64,000 bases of DNA from the NCBI GenBank assembly GCA_026545765.1, contig CM048840.1:19720765-19784764 (forward strand), given 5' to 3'. A program made the translations under genes and the position numbers. The notes beneath the pieces were generated by a model. It was given only the letters and a program-made list of their open reading frames with translations, did no database searches and was not told where the DNA came from. This document shows positions 1 to 10,145 of the stretch, piece by piece (positions within the stretch are counted from its first letter, which is position 1; each line of letters starts with the position of its first letter). Source of the stretch: Plantago major (lineage: Eukaryota > Streptophyta > Magnoliopsida > Lamiales > Plantaginaceae).

Positions 1-37
1 CATTTCAAATTTTAGTGCTTTTGTTTTCCTCTGTTCC

Positions 38-44
38 TATATAT
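38..44 (+). promoter_or_regulatory. Candidate TATA box of the NLR gene
   Basis: A TATATAT stretch lies about 90 bases before the start codon at 135, followed by a CT-rich leader typical of plant 5' UTRs. Position and composition fit a core promoter. There is no direct evidence for a transcription start, and the window begins only 37 bases upstream. Confidence 0.35.
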
Positions 45-134
45 TTTAAAGCACACCAAATCTCTCTTTTACTTTCTTTTCGCATCCTCTATTTCTGTAT
101 TTTTCTTTCAAGTTTGAGATCTATTTCAATAGCA

Positions 135-2168
135 ATGGATCAAGCTGTTGTAGGTGCCACCATTCAAGTTGTGCTGCAGACACTGCTTTCTGCATCGATT
201 GAAGAAATTAAACTCGTTTTTGGTTTCGAGAAAGAACTGACTAAGCTAAAAAACTCCCTTCTCATGATTCAAGATTTCCTATATGATGCTGAGGTCAAGC
301 AAGTCAACAACAGAGCTGTCAAGCGTTGGCTGGAGCAGCTCGAAGATGTCGCTTTCGAAGCGGATGCTGTATTGGACGAGTGCAACTACCAACTTCTTCG
401 GCAAAAGGTTAAGATACAAAAACGAGCTTCAAACAAGGTACTCGGATTCTTACCATATTGTTCAACAAACTTGTTTTTCCGTAGAAAAATGGCCCATAAG
501 ATAGATGATGTTAACAAGAATCTGGATGCAATTAAGAAAGAAGCTCAAAGCTTTGGACTTCAAATGATAGCCATGAGCTCTTGTCATGCTACTAGTAGTA
601 GTGTTGGATTCACCTTGCCTCCAACTGACTCACTCGCAATTGAGCCACATATCGTGGGAAGGGATTATGATGAATCAAAATTAGTTGAAATGCTACTTTC
701 TGCCCCACAAGATGAAACTATCTCCGTGCTTCCAATTTTGGGCATGGGCGGTCTTGGCAAAACTACCCTCGCTCGAAAAGTTTTCCATCATTTAAAAATT
801 GGAGCTTGTTTTGAGAAAAGGATATGGGTGTGTGTTTCAACTACTTTTGATGCCACAATTTTATTCAAGATGATTCTTGAAATATTATCTCTAGAAAATG
901 TTCACTTCATTATGACCAAAGAAGTTGTGTTGGAAAAGATTAGAGAGCAACTGGCGGGTAAAAGATACTTGCTTGTACTTGATGATGTCTGGAATGAGAA
1001 TTCCAACATATGGAATGATTTTATGAGTTCCATGTCAGGAATTAGTACTATCAGTGGAAATTCCATTCTTGTTACCACAAGAAAAGAAAATGTTGCTTCA
1101 ATCGTAAGAACTCTTTACACGCACCAACTGCAAGGCTTATCTAAAGATGATTGTTGGTCTATTATTAAATCAAAAGCTTTTTCAAAAGAAGTTGCTCCCA
1201 TAGAATTTGAAGAGATTGGTATGCACATCACACAAAGATGTGGCGGTCTACCATTAGTTGCCAAAGTTGTAGGGGGATTATTACGTGGCAAGTCGAAAGA
1301 TGTGTGGCAATCCATTCTCAAAGACCAACTATTGAAATTTGGGCTTGATGATGACACCGTCATGAACATACTAAAGCTAAGCTACGATCGTTTGCCATCA
1401 TCAACAATGAAAAAGTGTTTTGCATATTGTTCAATTTTCCAGCAAGATTATAGAATCAGAAGGCAAGAAGTAGTCCAGCTTTGGATGGCAGAAGGGTTTC
1501 TACATGGAGGGAGAGGGAGAGATATGGAGATGGTGGGTGATGAAATTTTCAACTTTCTATTGCAAAACTCTTTATTCCAAGATGCAAAGAAAGATGAGTA
1601 TGGCAATATTATAGAATTTAGGATGCATGACCTTGTGCATGATCTTGCATGTTCAGTTTCAGGATCAAGAACCGTGACGAGGGAGAAATGTATATCAGAT
1701 GAATCGAGACGACCTCGATATCTTGTGGTTAAGTCGAGTGGAGAGGAATCTTTTGCAATATTGAAGCAACAAGCAAAATGTCTGCGCACAATATTCGTAG
1801 ATGGGGAAAATATATGCATGTTGTATCTGGGATTTCGGCAACTACATGTTTTGAAGATAGTGGATTGGAGTATTAAGGAGCTACCAGATGTGATTGGAGA
1901 ACTAATACAATTGAGATTTCTTGACATCACAAATACAAAAATTAGATACTTACCAGCTTCAATTGGTAGACTCTACAATTTACAGACACTATTGATGCCT
2001 GTGAGTTTGAGAAATCTTCCAAAGATACTAGCTAACTTAATCAGCTTAAGACATCTAGGCATTTATGATGGTGTAAAATTACCGCCTTGGATGGGGAAAT
2101 TAACTTGTCTTCAAACACTTCCATATTTCGAAGTGAGTCATGAGCAGGCTATGGAATTCGAGAGCTAG
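135..2168 (+). CDS. CC-NB-ARC-LRR disease resistance protein, N-terminal half (CNL, RGA type)
   Basis: This is an intracellular immune receptor half: a coiled-coil signalling region and an ATP-binding NB-ARC switch. I start it at the ATG at 135 (MDQAVVG), which is where RGA-type CNLs usually begin, rather than at an upstream in-frame ATG. Visible motifs, numbered from that Met, are the Rx-type coiled coil (about 1-150, with LEDVAFEADAVLDE near 67), the P-loop GMGGLGKTTLA (about 203), kinase-2 LLVLDDVW (about 278), RNBS-B SILVTTR (about 310), GLPL as CGGLPL (about 369) and MHD as RMHDLVHDLA (about 496). The first leucine-rich repeats follow from about 560. The frame stops at 2166-2168 in mid-LRR. 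The family's usual continuation (GYGIRELGTLNNLKG) is present in the next frame, so a one-base shift near 2145-2150 separates this half from the LRR half. It is either a recent pseudogene or a base error in the assembly. Confidence 0.88.
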   Translation: MDQAVVGATIQVVLQTLLSASIEEIKLVFGFEKELTKLKNSLLMIQDFLYDAEVKQVNNRAVKRWLEQLEDVAFEADAVLDECNYQLLRQKVKIQKRASNKVLGFLPYCSTNLFFRRKMAHKIDDVNKNLDAIKKEAQSFGLQMIAMSSCHATSSSVGFTLPPTDSLAIEPHIVGRDYDESKLVEMLLSAPQDETISVLPILGMGGLGKTTLARKVFHHLKIGACFEKRIWVCVSTTFDATILFKMILEILSLENVHFIMTKEVVLEKIREQLAGKRYLLVLDDVWNENSNIWNDFMSSMSGISTISGNSILVTTRKENVASIVRTLYTHQLQGLSKDDCWSIIKSKAFSKEVAPIEFEEIGMHITQRCGGLPLVAKVVGGLLRGKSKDVWQSILKDQLLKFGLDDDTVMNILKLSYDRLPSSTMKKCFAYCSIFQQDYRIRRQEVVQLWMAEGFLHGGRGRDMEMVGDEIFNFLLQNSLFQDAKKDEYGNIIEFRMHDLVHDLACSVSGSRTVTREKCISDESRRPRYLVVKSSGEESFAILKQQAKCLRTIFVDGENICMLYLGFRQLHVLKIVDWSIKELPDVIGELIQLRFLDITNTKIRYLPASIGRLYNLQTLLMPVSLRNLPKILANLISLRHLGIYDGVKLPPWMGKLTCLQTLPYFEVSHEQAMEFES

Positions 2169-4105
2169 GGACGTTGAATAATCTTAAAGGAATTCTAAAG
2201 ATTCAAAATCTGGAAAAGGTGAAAGACAAAGAAGAGGCAAGGCATGCAAATTTGTTTGTAAAAGCAAGCATATGTTACTTACTTTTGGTTTGGTATGAAT
2301 CAAGAGAAGGCAAAATAAACCATGAAAATGTATTGGATGGCCTCCAACCTCATCCAAGTTTGAAGTCTCTAACGATTGTTGGTTACAAGAGCATAAACTT
2401 CCCATCATGGACAATGAAGATGGCGGTACACGATGAAATAGGTTGTTGGACAGTGCTTCATAATCTGATGAAGATAAAACTAAACAATTGCAAAGAATGT
2501 GAAGACATTCCAATGTTTGGGCACCTCCCACGCCTGCGGGTTCTGTTGTTGGAAGGTTTGTCTAATGTCCGGTCCATAGGTCAATCATTCTACTACGGAT
2601 TAGAAAATGGTGGCACACCAGACTTGATTGGAAATGTAAATTTCCGAGAACCAATGACAATGTTTCCAAAACTAGAAGAGCTAGAATTATGGAGAATGCC
2701 AGAGTTAAGTGAGTGGGCAGAAGTGAAGGAGACAGCAATTGCAGTGTTTCCATGCCTCAAAGATTTGCGAATTAGGAAGTGTCCCAAGTTGAGGAGTGTT
2801 CCAAGTCATTTTCCGTGCCTGGAAAAATTGAAAGTGGATGATGTGAACTCTGATTTTTGTTTTCCGGATGTATGCAACAAGATGAGCTATCTCCAGTGTA
2901 TTGAGATAACCTCTCTTCCCGGGCTGAATTGTTTGCCGGAAGAGTTTTTGGTGAAGAATCAAAATCTGAGAGAATTGAAGATAGAGAGTTGCCCAGAAAT
3001 TGAGTCGATTCTATGTGTAGAAGGCCTCACCTCACTTGGGGAATTGGAGATCCGGAAGTGTGACAAATTGAAAGTTATATCACTTGATCTGAACATCCTT
3101 GGGTCTCTTGAGAGACTAGTTATACGGGATTGCCAAGAATTGAAGTCAATGATAATAATTCCATATGCAAGAGGAAGAGATTCACAACAACAACAACAAG
3201 GCAATGGCATCATCATCAACACCTCACTCCGATGGTTGAGAATCTGGAACTGCTTGGGTTTGATTGATTTGCCAATTGAATTATTTCAGTTTTGCTCTTC
3301 TTCCCTCCAGGAGTTGAGCTTGAATGAGCTGGAGAATTTGGAGAATCTGGACACAGTATTATTACCTAGTCTATCGAGGATGTCTTGTCTCTACTCTTTG
3401 ACACTCGCTAGGATTCCGAAATTGATGAATTTCCCAATCACGGAGATTTTCTGTCGCTTGCAGCGTTTGTCGATTGGTGCATTCTCAGACTCCATAAGTC
3501 ATGATTCATTCAACCAACATCTCAATTGCCTCCTCCAAGAAAGCCACAGTTCTCTCGTAGGTTTACGTTTATACAGAAAAGAGGATTGGATATCTCTACC
3601 AGATCAGATTCAACATTGCACTACTCTAAATGGATTAGAGTTGTTTGACTTTGGACTGATAGAGGCTTTGCCTGAATGGCTTGGGAATTTCTCTTCTTTG
3701 ACATTCATGTGTGTTTATAACTGCAAAAGGCTAAGACATCTGCCCTCTACCGCAGCCATGCAAAGCCTCAGCAAATTAGATCACTTGTATATTGATAAGT
3801 GTCCATTGCTGGAAGAGAGGTGCAGAAGAACTAGTACTGCAACTGCTGATGCGGCCTATGATGATTCCGAGTGGCCTAAGATTTCACATATTCGAGATTT
3901 TAAGATACTTTGTAAGCCTCTATATTACTATTTTATTTCATTTGATATAGTATATATATATCACTTCACTTCTTGCCAACTTCTTTGTCTTTTGGAAATT
4001 GGCAGAGTCGATCTTGAACAAACATTTCAATCGCATCTTCAAGGACAGCTGCTCTCTTGCACACAGAGGATTGGGACTCTATGCCAGATGAGAGTCAACA
4101 TCTAA
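2144..4105 (+). CDS. LRR half of the same CNL gene, shifted frame
   Basis: This continues the receptor just upstream. It encodes about 640 residues of degenerate leucine-rich repeats of the RGA kind, with repeated patterns such as FPCLKDLRIRKCPKL and LRELKIESCPEIESI. LRRs in this family bind effectors or guard partners and hold the NB-ARC domain inactive. The frame has no ATG suited to separate translation, so it most probably depended on the upstream frame. The family usually ends just after SEWPKISHI, here near 3895. A GT at 3912 and an AG at 4004-4005 could bound a 94-base intron, and joining them would create a TAG. The last roughly 65 residues may therefore be read-through of an intron. 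A CAA-repeat run of five glutamines lies near 3184. Confidence 0.8.
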   Translation, partial: AGYGIRELGTLNNLKGILKIQNLEKVKDKEEARHANLFVKASICYLLLVWYESREGKINHENVLDGLQPHPSLKSLTIVGYKSINFPSWTMKMAVHDEIGCWTVLHNLMKIKLNNCKECEDIPMFGHLPRLRVLLLEGLSNVRSIGQSFYYGLENGGTPDLIGNVNFREPMTMFPKLEELELWRMPELSEWAEVKETAIAVFPCLKDLRIRKCPKLRSVPSHFPCLEKLKVDDVNSDFCFPDVCNKMSYLQCIEITSLPGLNCLPEEFLVKNQNLRELKIESCPEIESILCVEGLTSLGELEIRKCDKLKVISLDLNILGSLERLVIRDCQELKSMIIIPYARGRDSQQQQQGNGIIINTSLRWLRIWNCLGLIDLPIELFQFCSSSLQELSLNELENLENLDTVLLPSLSRMSCLYSLTLARIPKLMNFPITEIFCRLQRLSIGAFSDSISHDSFNQHLNCLLQESHSSLVGLRLYRKEDWISLPDQIQHCTTLNGLELFDFGLIEALPEWLGNFSSLTFMCVYNCKRLRHLPSTAAMQSLSKLDHLYIDKCPLLEERCRRTSTATADAAYDDSEWPKISHIRDFKILCKPLYYYFISFDIVYIYHFTSCQLLCLLEIGRVDLEQTFQSHLQGQLLSCTQRIGTLCQMRVNI

Positions 4106-5496
4106 CAGAATTGGAGTTACTTGATATTGGAATAATTGCCTGAATGACTTGGGATATGATTTCTCATCTTGACAATCATTGAACATTTTCAATTACATTC
4201 CTTATGCATATGTAATTGGTCAATGGCTTGTGGATAATAAGTACACAAGGCAAGAAAGTCTAGTCTTGGAAGGTGAAGATTCCGAGTAACACAGAATTGC
4301 GACTATGCTTGTTCAAATCTTTCAACTATAAAGTTATTCCTTAAGATTATTGATTTCGTGCACTTTGCATCCTCACTAGGAATAGGAACCCCCATTTGGT
4401 ACTGGTTTTCTGCTGAATAAGAACAACAAAACAGGCTAGCTAATGTGAGCTGGCTTCTTTTGCATTTTACACAAAAACAAAAGAATAACATTCCTCAGCA
4501 AGCTTTTTAGATGTCTGAGTTATTTAACTATGTTCTGTTTGAAAAAACTACTTCAGTATTCTAGTTTGCGCTTCATTTACATATTCAAATGTTATGTTCG
4601 TGAGCAGGAGTTTATTTGCTTTATTCTGATACAATCAGGAGTTTATTTGCTTTATTCTAATCCTTTTGGATATAATTCATCGTTTTAGCAACTTACATGT
4701 TACTATATTAGTTGCCGAAAGGTTGTGTGCGCGCTCCATATATAAGGGTACTGGTTTGAAGTTTATCATGGTAAAAAGATTGGCTCAGTTTTCTTTTACA
4801 CTTTGAAGGACTTGCATAATCAAAGTTGGTTTACCAACTTCTTTGCTGATCACTTCTCTTAGAACTAAATACTAAGATTCTGATACATCCAAGTGACTCT
4901 CGGCTCTTCATGTTATTGGTCTAGTTCTATGTGATTCACTAACTTCTTGAATGGACAATTACCTGATTGTTATCCCTGTAAATATTTTTGTCGATTCTGC
5001 AAATGAGTACATCCACCCATATTGTTTCAACCCTTTTCTTAGATGATGTTGTCGATTTTCTAGTTCTTACCTCTGTAAATTATTTTTTGCCTTACAGATT
5101 GATTTCTAATCAGAATAAACAGCGGTCAATGGAACTCTTGTTGGTGATGTACATCTTTGGATATTGTTTGTTCTTAAACCATCACTTGTCAGTTCCTTGT
5201 CTGATCTGTATCACCTGCTGCTATGAATATTACATTGAGTAATATCAACAACTAATTCAGGTAATGTCTCTTAAGACCTGGCTGCTTTGATAATTTGATT
5301 ATCTGAAACTGCTGCTATCTTCTTTCCTTTTTTGTTCAAAGCCTCTATAAAAACTGTGTTACTATCTGATCTTGGCTCATAATTCTCCTTGCCTTCTTTG
5401 ATGTTCTGTACTAGTGTATACTTCCAATATGCTTAAACTTAAACATGGCATTCGTACGGTGGCGTAATGAAATGGTAAAACGATCTGTTTTTGCAG
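4106..5496. other. Spacer between the NLR gene and the orphan exon
   Basis: This is AT-rich sequence with many short stops in all frames. It probably holds the NLR 3' UTR. A 24-base segment ending in GGAGTTTATTTGC is duplicated near 4605 and 4637. I see no convincing exon, although a gene ending at 5679 would need upstream exons here or further left. Confidence 0.4.
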
Positions 5497-5679
5497 AATT
5501 ACATGGCTGATGCTGCAGGGCCAGCAGCCCAGACACAGCACGTTGCACCACCAGCTGACCAGGGTTACAACTCTTATGGAGCTCACGGCTCAGGATACGG
5601 ATCTGCTGCTTCAAATCCAAATCTTCCTGGACTGTGTGGGGGTTACGGCTCCACATATGGAACCAACTACGGTTATTGA
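5497..5679 (+). CDS. Orphan terminal exon of a Gly/Tyr/Ala-rich protein
   Basis: A canonical splice acceptor (TCTGTTTTTGCAG) ends at 5496. It is followed by 60 codons that end in TGA and encode a Gly/Tyr/Ser/Ala-rich tail finishing in GSTYGTNYGY. The composition is typical of C-terminal tails of plant RNA-binding proteins, but I cannot name the family. No upstream exon in a matching frame could be recognised in the 1.4 kb before it, where the NLR gene lies. The likely explanations are a gene truncated by rearrangement, or a long intron whose upstream exons lie outside the window. A normal-looking 3' UTR follows. Confidence 0.4.
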   Translation, partial: NYMADAAGPAAQTQHVAPPADQGYNSYGAHGSGYGSAASNPNLPGLCGGYGSTYGTNYGY

Positions 5680-6225
5680 GTTAGATGCTTCTAGTTATAA
5701 TAGCTGCTACACCCTTTCTTTTCATCAAAAGTCTCTTCCAATTGATTGGGACATCTTACATTCTGTCGGCATTAGGGTTACTGGAGCGAGTCGAGCATTG
5801 CTAATTTTGTCATTATGAGAGAAATATTCGCCATCCATATTTTGTGCTTCGGTGTTCTGCATTTTGTATTGTATTATTGTTCAGTGAAGATAAACTTTTG
5901 ATCCGCAGTGCAGTGCAGTGCAATACTCGTAAGGTTACTGAAGGTAATGACCTGCCTCGAAAAAATTACCAAACCAATATAACAATGCTTAAAACACTGC
6001 AAATGATCACTAGTAGCATTACAAAGGAACCAAGAGGTCTTGCGTCCAGTACATGGCCTTAAACATCAAATGCTATAATTATTAAATTCAAAAAAAAAAA
6101 AAAAAAAAACAACGCAACATACCTAATTGTAACACTTCCAACTAAAACAAGCAATCCTTAAAGAATTAATATCTGCACAACTTTATTGCACCAATAAAAC
6201 TATCTGTTACCAAGCGTGTGCTGTT
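5680..6225. other. Convergent 3' region with an A19 run
   Basis: This stretch lies between the stop of the orphan exon and the stop of the MUSTANG-like gene, which converge. It has AT-rich UTR-like sequence and a run of about 19 A near 6091-6109. No coding potential was recognised. Confidence 0.4.
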
Positions 6226-8394
6226 TCATATTGGGGCTGCACATGTAGTCCTGAAGTGTCCTGTCTGGTTACAGCGGCTGCAATGTACAACTCGCTTTGT
6301 TCGGCCCCTGTCCTCCGCTCTCACTCGCTTCTTCCTTGGCCGACCAGGTGGCCTAAGCGATTTAGGCGGATTGATAACAATCTCCGATGCCTTACTCCCG
6401 TTTGGATCTCCTTCTGCTGACTCCTTCCATAATGTCTTGTCTGGAATGGGATGTATCGTCTGCGAGTATGTCTTTCTGTAAGTGGCGACGGTGAAACAGC
6501 TCTCTGTGAATCGATGCACGTTTTGTCGGCATGAGAGTAAAGCCGCAACTGCGTGTGCACATGGTAAACCGTACAACTGCCACCCCCTGCAAAGGCAACA
6601 CCGGTTCCGTATATCAACAACATTTGTCCCCTCGTGAGATATTACTTCGAATTCTGCTTCATTTGCACGAAGAACTTGGTAAGTGCGGGCCCGCTCAAGT
6701 GCGTCTGCGACTCTTCTTTCGGCTGAAGGGACAAGGATGGAAGTCCATTGCATGCTAGTTTCACGACGTTCATTGAACCATGTCATGAGTTGCCTTCTGA
6801 TGCATTCCATCATCTGAATGATCGGAAGTCCAGAAGCTTCCAGAATCCATGTGTTTAGAGATTCAACAATGTTTGCTGTAAAATGGCCAAACCTGCCTCC
6901 TTCAAAGTAAGCAGTTGCCCATAAACGAGGGTGTATCCGGCGGATCCAGTAAGCTGCCTCTTGAGACATCTGTTCGATCTCTAAGATTTTCGCTTCAAAT
7001 TCCATTACAGTTAGACAATGTGCAGCCTCCCATAAAAGGTTAACAAGCATCGTGTTGTTAAACTCCTTCCGGAAGCTTTCGCTTAAATGACGCAAGCAAA
7101 ACCCATGAAAGGCAGTCGGGAAATTGGCTTCAACTCCATCTACAATTCCCTGTTGTCTATCAGACAATATTGTCAGACGGGGCATGTTTTCTGTGTTGAC
7201 CTCAAGAAGGTTGTGAAGTTCGGAAAGGAACCACATCCAGTTATCATCACTTTCTTCGTCAACAACACCAAAAGCCAAAGGAAAAAGACCACCATCCCCA
7301 TCAAAGCCAATAGCCAAAAGCAATGTACCCAAATACTTGCTCTTTAAGAATGTTCGATCAAGCCCAAGAAGTGGCCTACAAGCATTTAGAAAACCATAAA
7401 TTGAGGCTTGGTATGAAATGAAGAGGCGCTGAAAGCAGTTATCCGTTGGATTCCCATAAACTGTTGCAATACTTCCAGGGTTAGTTCTTTTTACTTGCTC
7501 GCAATACAATGGGAGGAGCCGATAGCCTTCTTCAAAGGAACCCCTCATTGCAGCCATAATCCTTTCCTTGCCACGCCAGGCTTGTTTATAGGATAAAGTA
7601 ATACCATGAGTTCTATGAATTTCTTCTAAAATTTCTTTCGGCTTATAATTTGGGTTCTCCCGGAGCCTTTGCTCCACAGAAGTTGCAACCCACTGAACCG
7701 AGGCTTGTTGATGCCCAAGATGTGCAATTCCTCCACAATTATGATTGTCATTGATTGTCCTAATAGTGAAAGTCGGAACACCAGGAAGCTTCGCAACATG
7801 AATGCGCCAGGGGCATCCCTCTGACGCACATTTGGCAGTAAAGCGAGTTTTATCTGATTTTATTGTTTGCATCTCAAAGTGCAAGGCAATGGCTGTATCC
7901 CTTAAAGCCCTCCGACACGCTTTAACATCTGGAAATTCTTGCCCCACATGAAGCTCAAAAGTAGGATTTACAGGGGCAGTTCGTTGCTGAAGAACATGAG
8001 ATGGGGTCAGTATCAAATCCTGATGAGCACTCATAGCATGCACTGCATCAATATCATCCTGGATTATGGTTAATTCCATATTCTCGTCAAGTTCTTGGTT
8101 TTCAGAGAGAACCAGTTCGTTGTGCTCCGACATATCTAACTCACTGTTGCTTTCATGTAAATGTGCACCCTCAACTTCATGTCCAGGTTTATCCGCCATT
8201 GGTAACCCATTCTCGTGCTCATATTCTTGATCGTCATCATTTTCATCATCATGACTCTGTTCCAAACTGACACCGTGCTCTTCAGGATTCAGTCCAATCT
8301 CCAAATTATGGTTTTGAGCAACTGCAATGTTATGGTTTTGGTTCAGCATCACTTGCTGGCTGTGACTAAGGTCCGTACTGTGATGGTTAGCCAT
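6226..8394 (-). CDS. MUSTANG-like domesticated Mutator (MULE) transposase
   Basis: A single open frame of 722 residues with no internal break. The order is: an acidic, Asn/His/Gln-rich N terminus (1 to about 140); a MuDR N-terminal DNA-binding module (about 145-215, with FELHVGQEFPDVKACRRALR and a Cys/His pattern CASEGCPW); a MULE transposase core (about 330-430, containing LGLDRTFLKSKYLG and ILSDRQQGIVDGV); a SWIM zinc finger (CCLCRGWQLYGLPCAHAVA, about 600-620); an AT-hook-like PPGRPRKKRV; and a C-terminal CCHC knuckle (CSRCNQTGHFRTTC). There is no PB1 domain, so it resembles the A group of the MUSTANG family, nuclear proteins derived from Mutator transposases and kept as host genes. The intact frame and the absence of flanking terminal inverted repeats support domestication. 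The start is the first ATG, in MANHHST. Confidence 0.9.
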   Translation of the reverse strand: MANHHSTDLSHSQQVMLNQNHNIAVAQNHNLEIGLNPEEHGVSLEQSHDDENDDDQEYEHENGLPMADKPGHEVEGAHLHESNSELDMSEHNELVLSENQELDENMELTIIQDDIDAVHAMSAHQDLILTPSHVLQQRTAPVNPTFELHVGQEFPDVKACRRALRDTAIALHFEMQTIKSDKTRFTAKCASEGCPWRIHVAKLPGVPTFTIRTINDNHNCGGIAHLGHQQASVQWVATSVEQRLRENPNYKPKEILEEIHRTHGITLSYKQAWRGKERIMAAMRGSFEEGYRLLPLYCEQVKRTNPGSIATVYGNPTDNCFQRLFISYQASIYGFLNACRPLLGLDRTFLKSKYLGTLLLAIGFDGDGGLFPLAFGVVDEESDDNWMWFLSELHNLLEVNTENMPRLTILSDRQQGIVDGVEANFPTAFHGFCLRHLSESFRKEFNNTMLVNLLWEAAHCLTVMEFEAKILEIEQMSQEAAYWIRRIHPRLWATAYFEGGRFGHFTANIVESLNTWILEASGLPIIQMMECIRRQLMTWFNERRETSMQWTSILVPSAERRVADALERARTYQVLRANEAEFEVISHEGTNVVDIRNRCCLCRGWQLYGLPCAHAVAALLSCRQNVHRFTESCFTVATYRKTYSQTIHPIPDKTLWKESAEGDPNGSKASEIVINPPKSLRPPGRPRKKRVRAEDRGRTKRVVHCSRCNQTGHFRTTCAAPI

Positions 8395-9480
8395 TTTTAG
8401 TCAATCCTTCAGTGCGCAAGCAATCACCTATTACCAGAATCCACTATGTCAACAACTAGGAGATATGTCCAAGTCTAACTACCAAATACTAAGACATGTG
8501 CTGTATCAATCACATATAACATCCATTGATTTGGCCATCAACCATTTCTACCAGGACAAGTGAAACCAATAACCACAAAGTAGCAAATATACAATCAATA
8601 TAACACTAAGAGAAATTAAGAATCACAGACATTGACAAGGAATCAGTGCAAACTACCCAATCATGATCATACTTTTGGATGAATAAATTATTTTCAGTAT
8701 GTAGAAGAACCACAAAAGACTCAGATCATTATATATCAGTAAAAGCCAGGTAAAAAGAGAAAGGAAACATATATTCGTATTAGATGCCCCACAGTATCAA
8801 AATCAACTGTAAATTCTACACTTTGCCTACATAACACATACTATACCCAATTCTTTCTGGAATCACACAATGGAAGAACTTATTACAACACACACACACA
8901 AAAAATTTTCAACATGTATAACAAGTCCAAGAAGCTTCAGATCATCCTAATCATAGTAAGAATCAATTTCACAAGGAAAATCAACAGAGTTCTCAGCATA
9001 ACAAGTACTTCAACAAAAGGTAACCAAACACACCAATAAAGGAAAAGAAAGACAAAGAAACCCACATAAAGAAATACTAACAAACAAGGCTAAAAGGATC
9101 AAAATCCAGAAACAGGAAGAAGAAAAATCACCTGAACAGACTCAGAGAAAGAGATGAAAAAAGATCCAATTTTTACCCATAAACCCGACTCCTGAACAAA
9201 AACCCAGCTGGGAAAACAGTGATACAACAAGAATCAACGAAAGGAGGTGAGCAATCAGAGATCTGAAAAGAATCAGAGCTGAAAGAGTCGATTGTGTAAC
9301 AAGAAAAAAAAGGGGAATTTGAAAGTGGCGGGGAAAAAGGATATGAGAGAGAGAAGAGGAAGGAAGGAAGGAAGGAGAGAAAGGGGAAAATGGCGAAAAG
9401 ATTGAAGATTGGAAGAAGGGCAGAAGAGGGCGATGGAAGGGTTGAGATGGGATTTCAGCCGCAGACAATGCTGTAGGAGA
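8395..9480 (-). promoter_or_regulatory. 5' leader of the MUSTANG-like gene, with probable leader intron
   Basis: Read on the - strand, a CT-rich tract (about 9340-9440) is followed by TTCAG and a GTGATT donor at 9131. An AT-rich segment of about 700 bases then runs to the coding exon. This fits a 5' UTR intron, which MUSTANG-type genes commonly have. The acceptor is not clear. Short open frames on either strand here look fortuitous. Confidence 0.4.
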
Positions 9481-9898
9481 TGGGTATTTAGGTCAAATTT
9501 TGTGAGGGGCATTTTCTATCTCTTCTCAACCTTACCATATTACCCCTTTTTTTTTATTTCTTTCTTTATCTTCTTATAATATAATATTATATTACTCCAC
9601 TTTTTTATTTTATCATTCTCTTTTCTTTCTAGAAGTTGAATGTCACTTGGAGTCCCTTTGATTGATGGTTCTCAAGGGGTTTTGTCCAAATACTCTAAAT
9701 AATCCAGTTTGGTTATCTTTTTGTCGGTCTGAAAAAATAAATTATTTGAAATAATACTAAAACTTAAAAGAGTCCTAGATGATATGAGAGTCTTGAGAAT
9801 CCTTCTAGACTATAATATAGGCTTAAATTCGCGGATCTTGGTTGCAGTTTATAAGAAATTCGGATCCTATTTCGCGGATCATGGGTTACCAGTTTGGG
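9481..9898. other. Intergenic spacer
   Basis: AT-rich sequence with no coding potential. Around 9690-9720 there is a stretch containing AATAATCCAGTTTGGTTA. Related wording occurs in reverse complement near 14210-14380 (AATAATCCA, ACCAAACTAG), which could mark two ends of an old DNA element. The match is too weak to call one. Confidence 0.25.
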
Positions 9899-9906
9899 TA
9901 TAAAAA
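9899..9906 (+). promoter_or_regulatory. TATA box of the decayed gene
   Basis: TATAAAAA in the context GGGTATAAAAACCC is followed by a CT-rich leader with TCTCTCCTCCTCTC and an ATG 240 bases downstream at 10146. The spacing suits a plant promoter with a short 5' UTR, possibly containing an intron. Confidence 0.4.
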
Positions 9907-10145
9907 CCCTACTTTTCCATTATTTTCTCTTTTCTTTTCATTCTCTCCTCCTCTCTATCCGTTTCTTTCTGCGATTTTCAGCGATTTCTCTCTGATTTCA
10001 TCTGAAACCCTAGTTCTTCGGTATTTACTTACGATTCTCAGGTATTTCTCTTGTTTTCGTTCGATTTTTACTTTTTCTGAAGTTGTTGTTGTTTTGTTGT
10101 ATAATCCTTTGTCTCGCTACTCTGTTTGCTTGTTGTAGTGCTTTA

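Noticed and set aside
6091-6109. A-run as evidence for a processed retro-copy of the orphan exon
   Set aside because: The exon has an intact splice acceptor and intron-like sequence upstream, so it is not a processed copy.
6226-6623. Small open frames on both strands overlapping the MUSTANG-like gene
   Set aside because: They lie wholly inside a well-supported conserved coding sequence and show no family motif.
9842-10138. Open frame starting at 9842 rich in Phe, Ser and Pro
   Set aside because: It is translation of a CT-rich leader that includes the TATA box.
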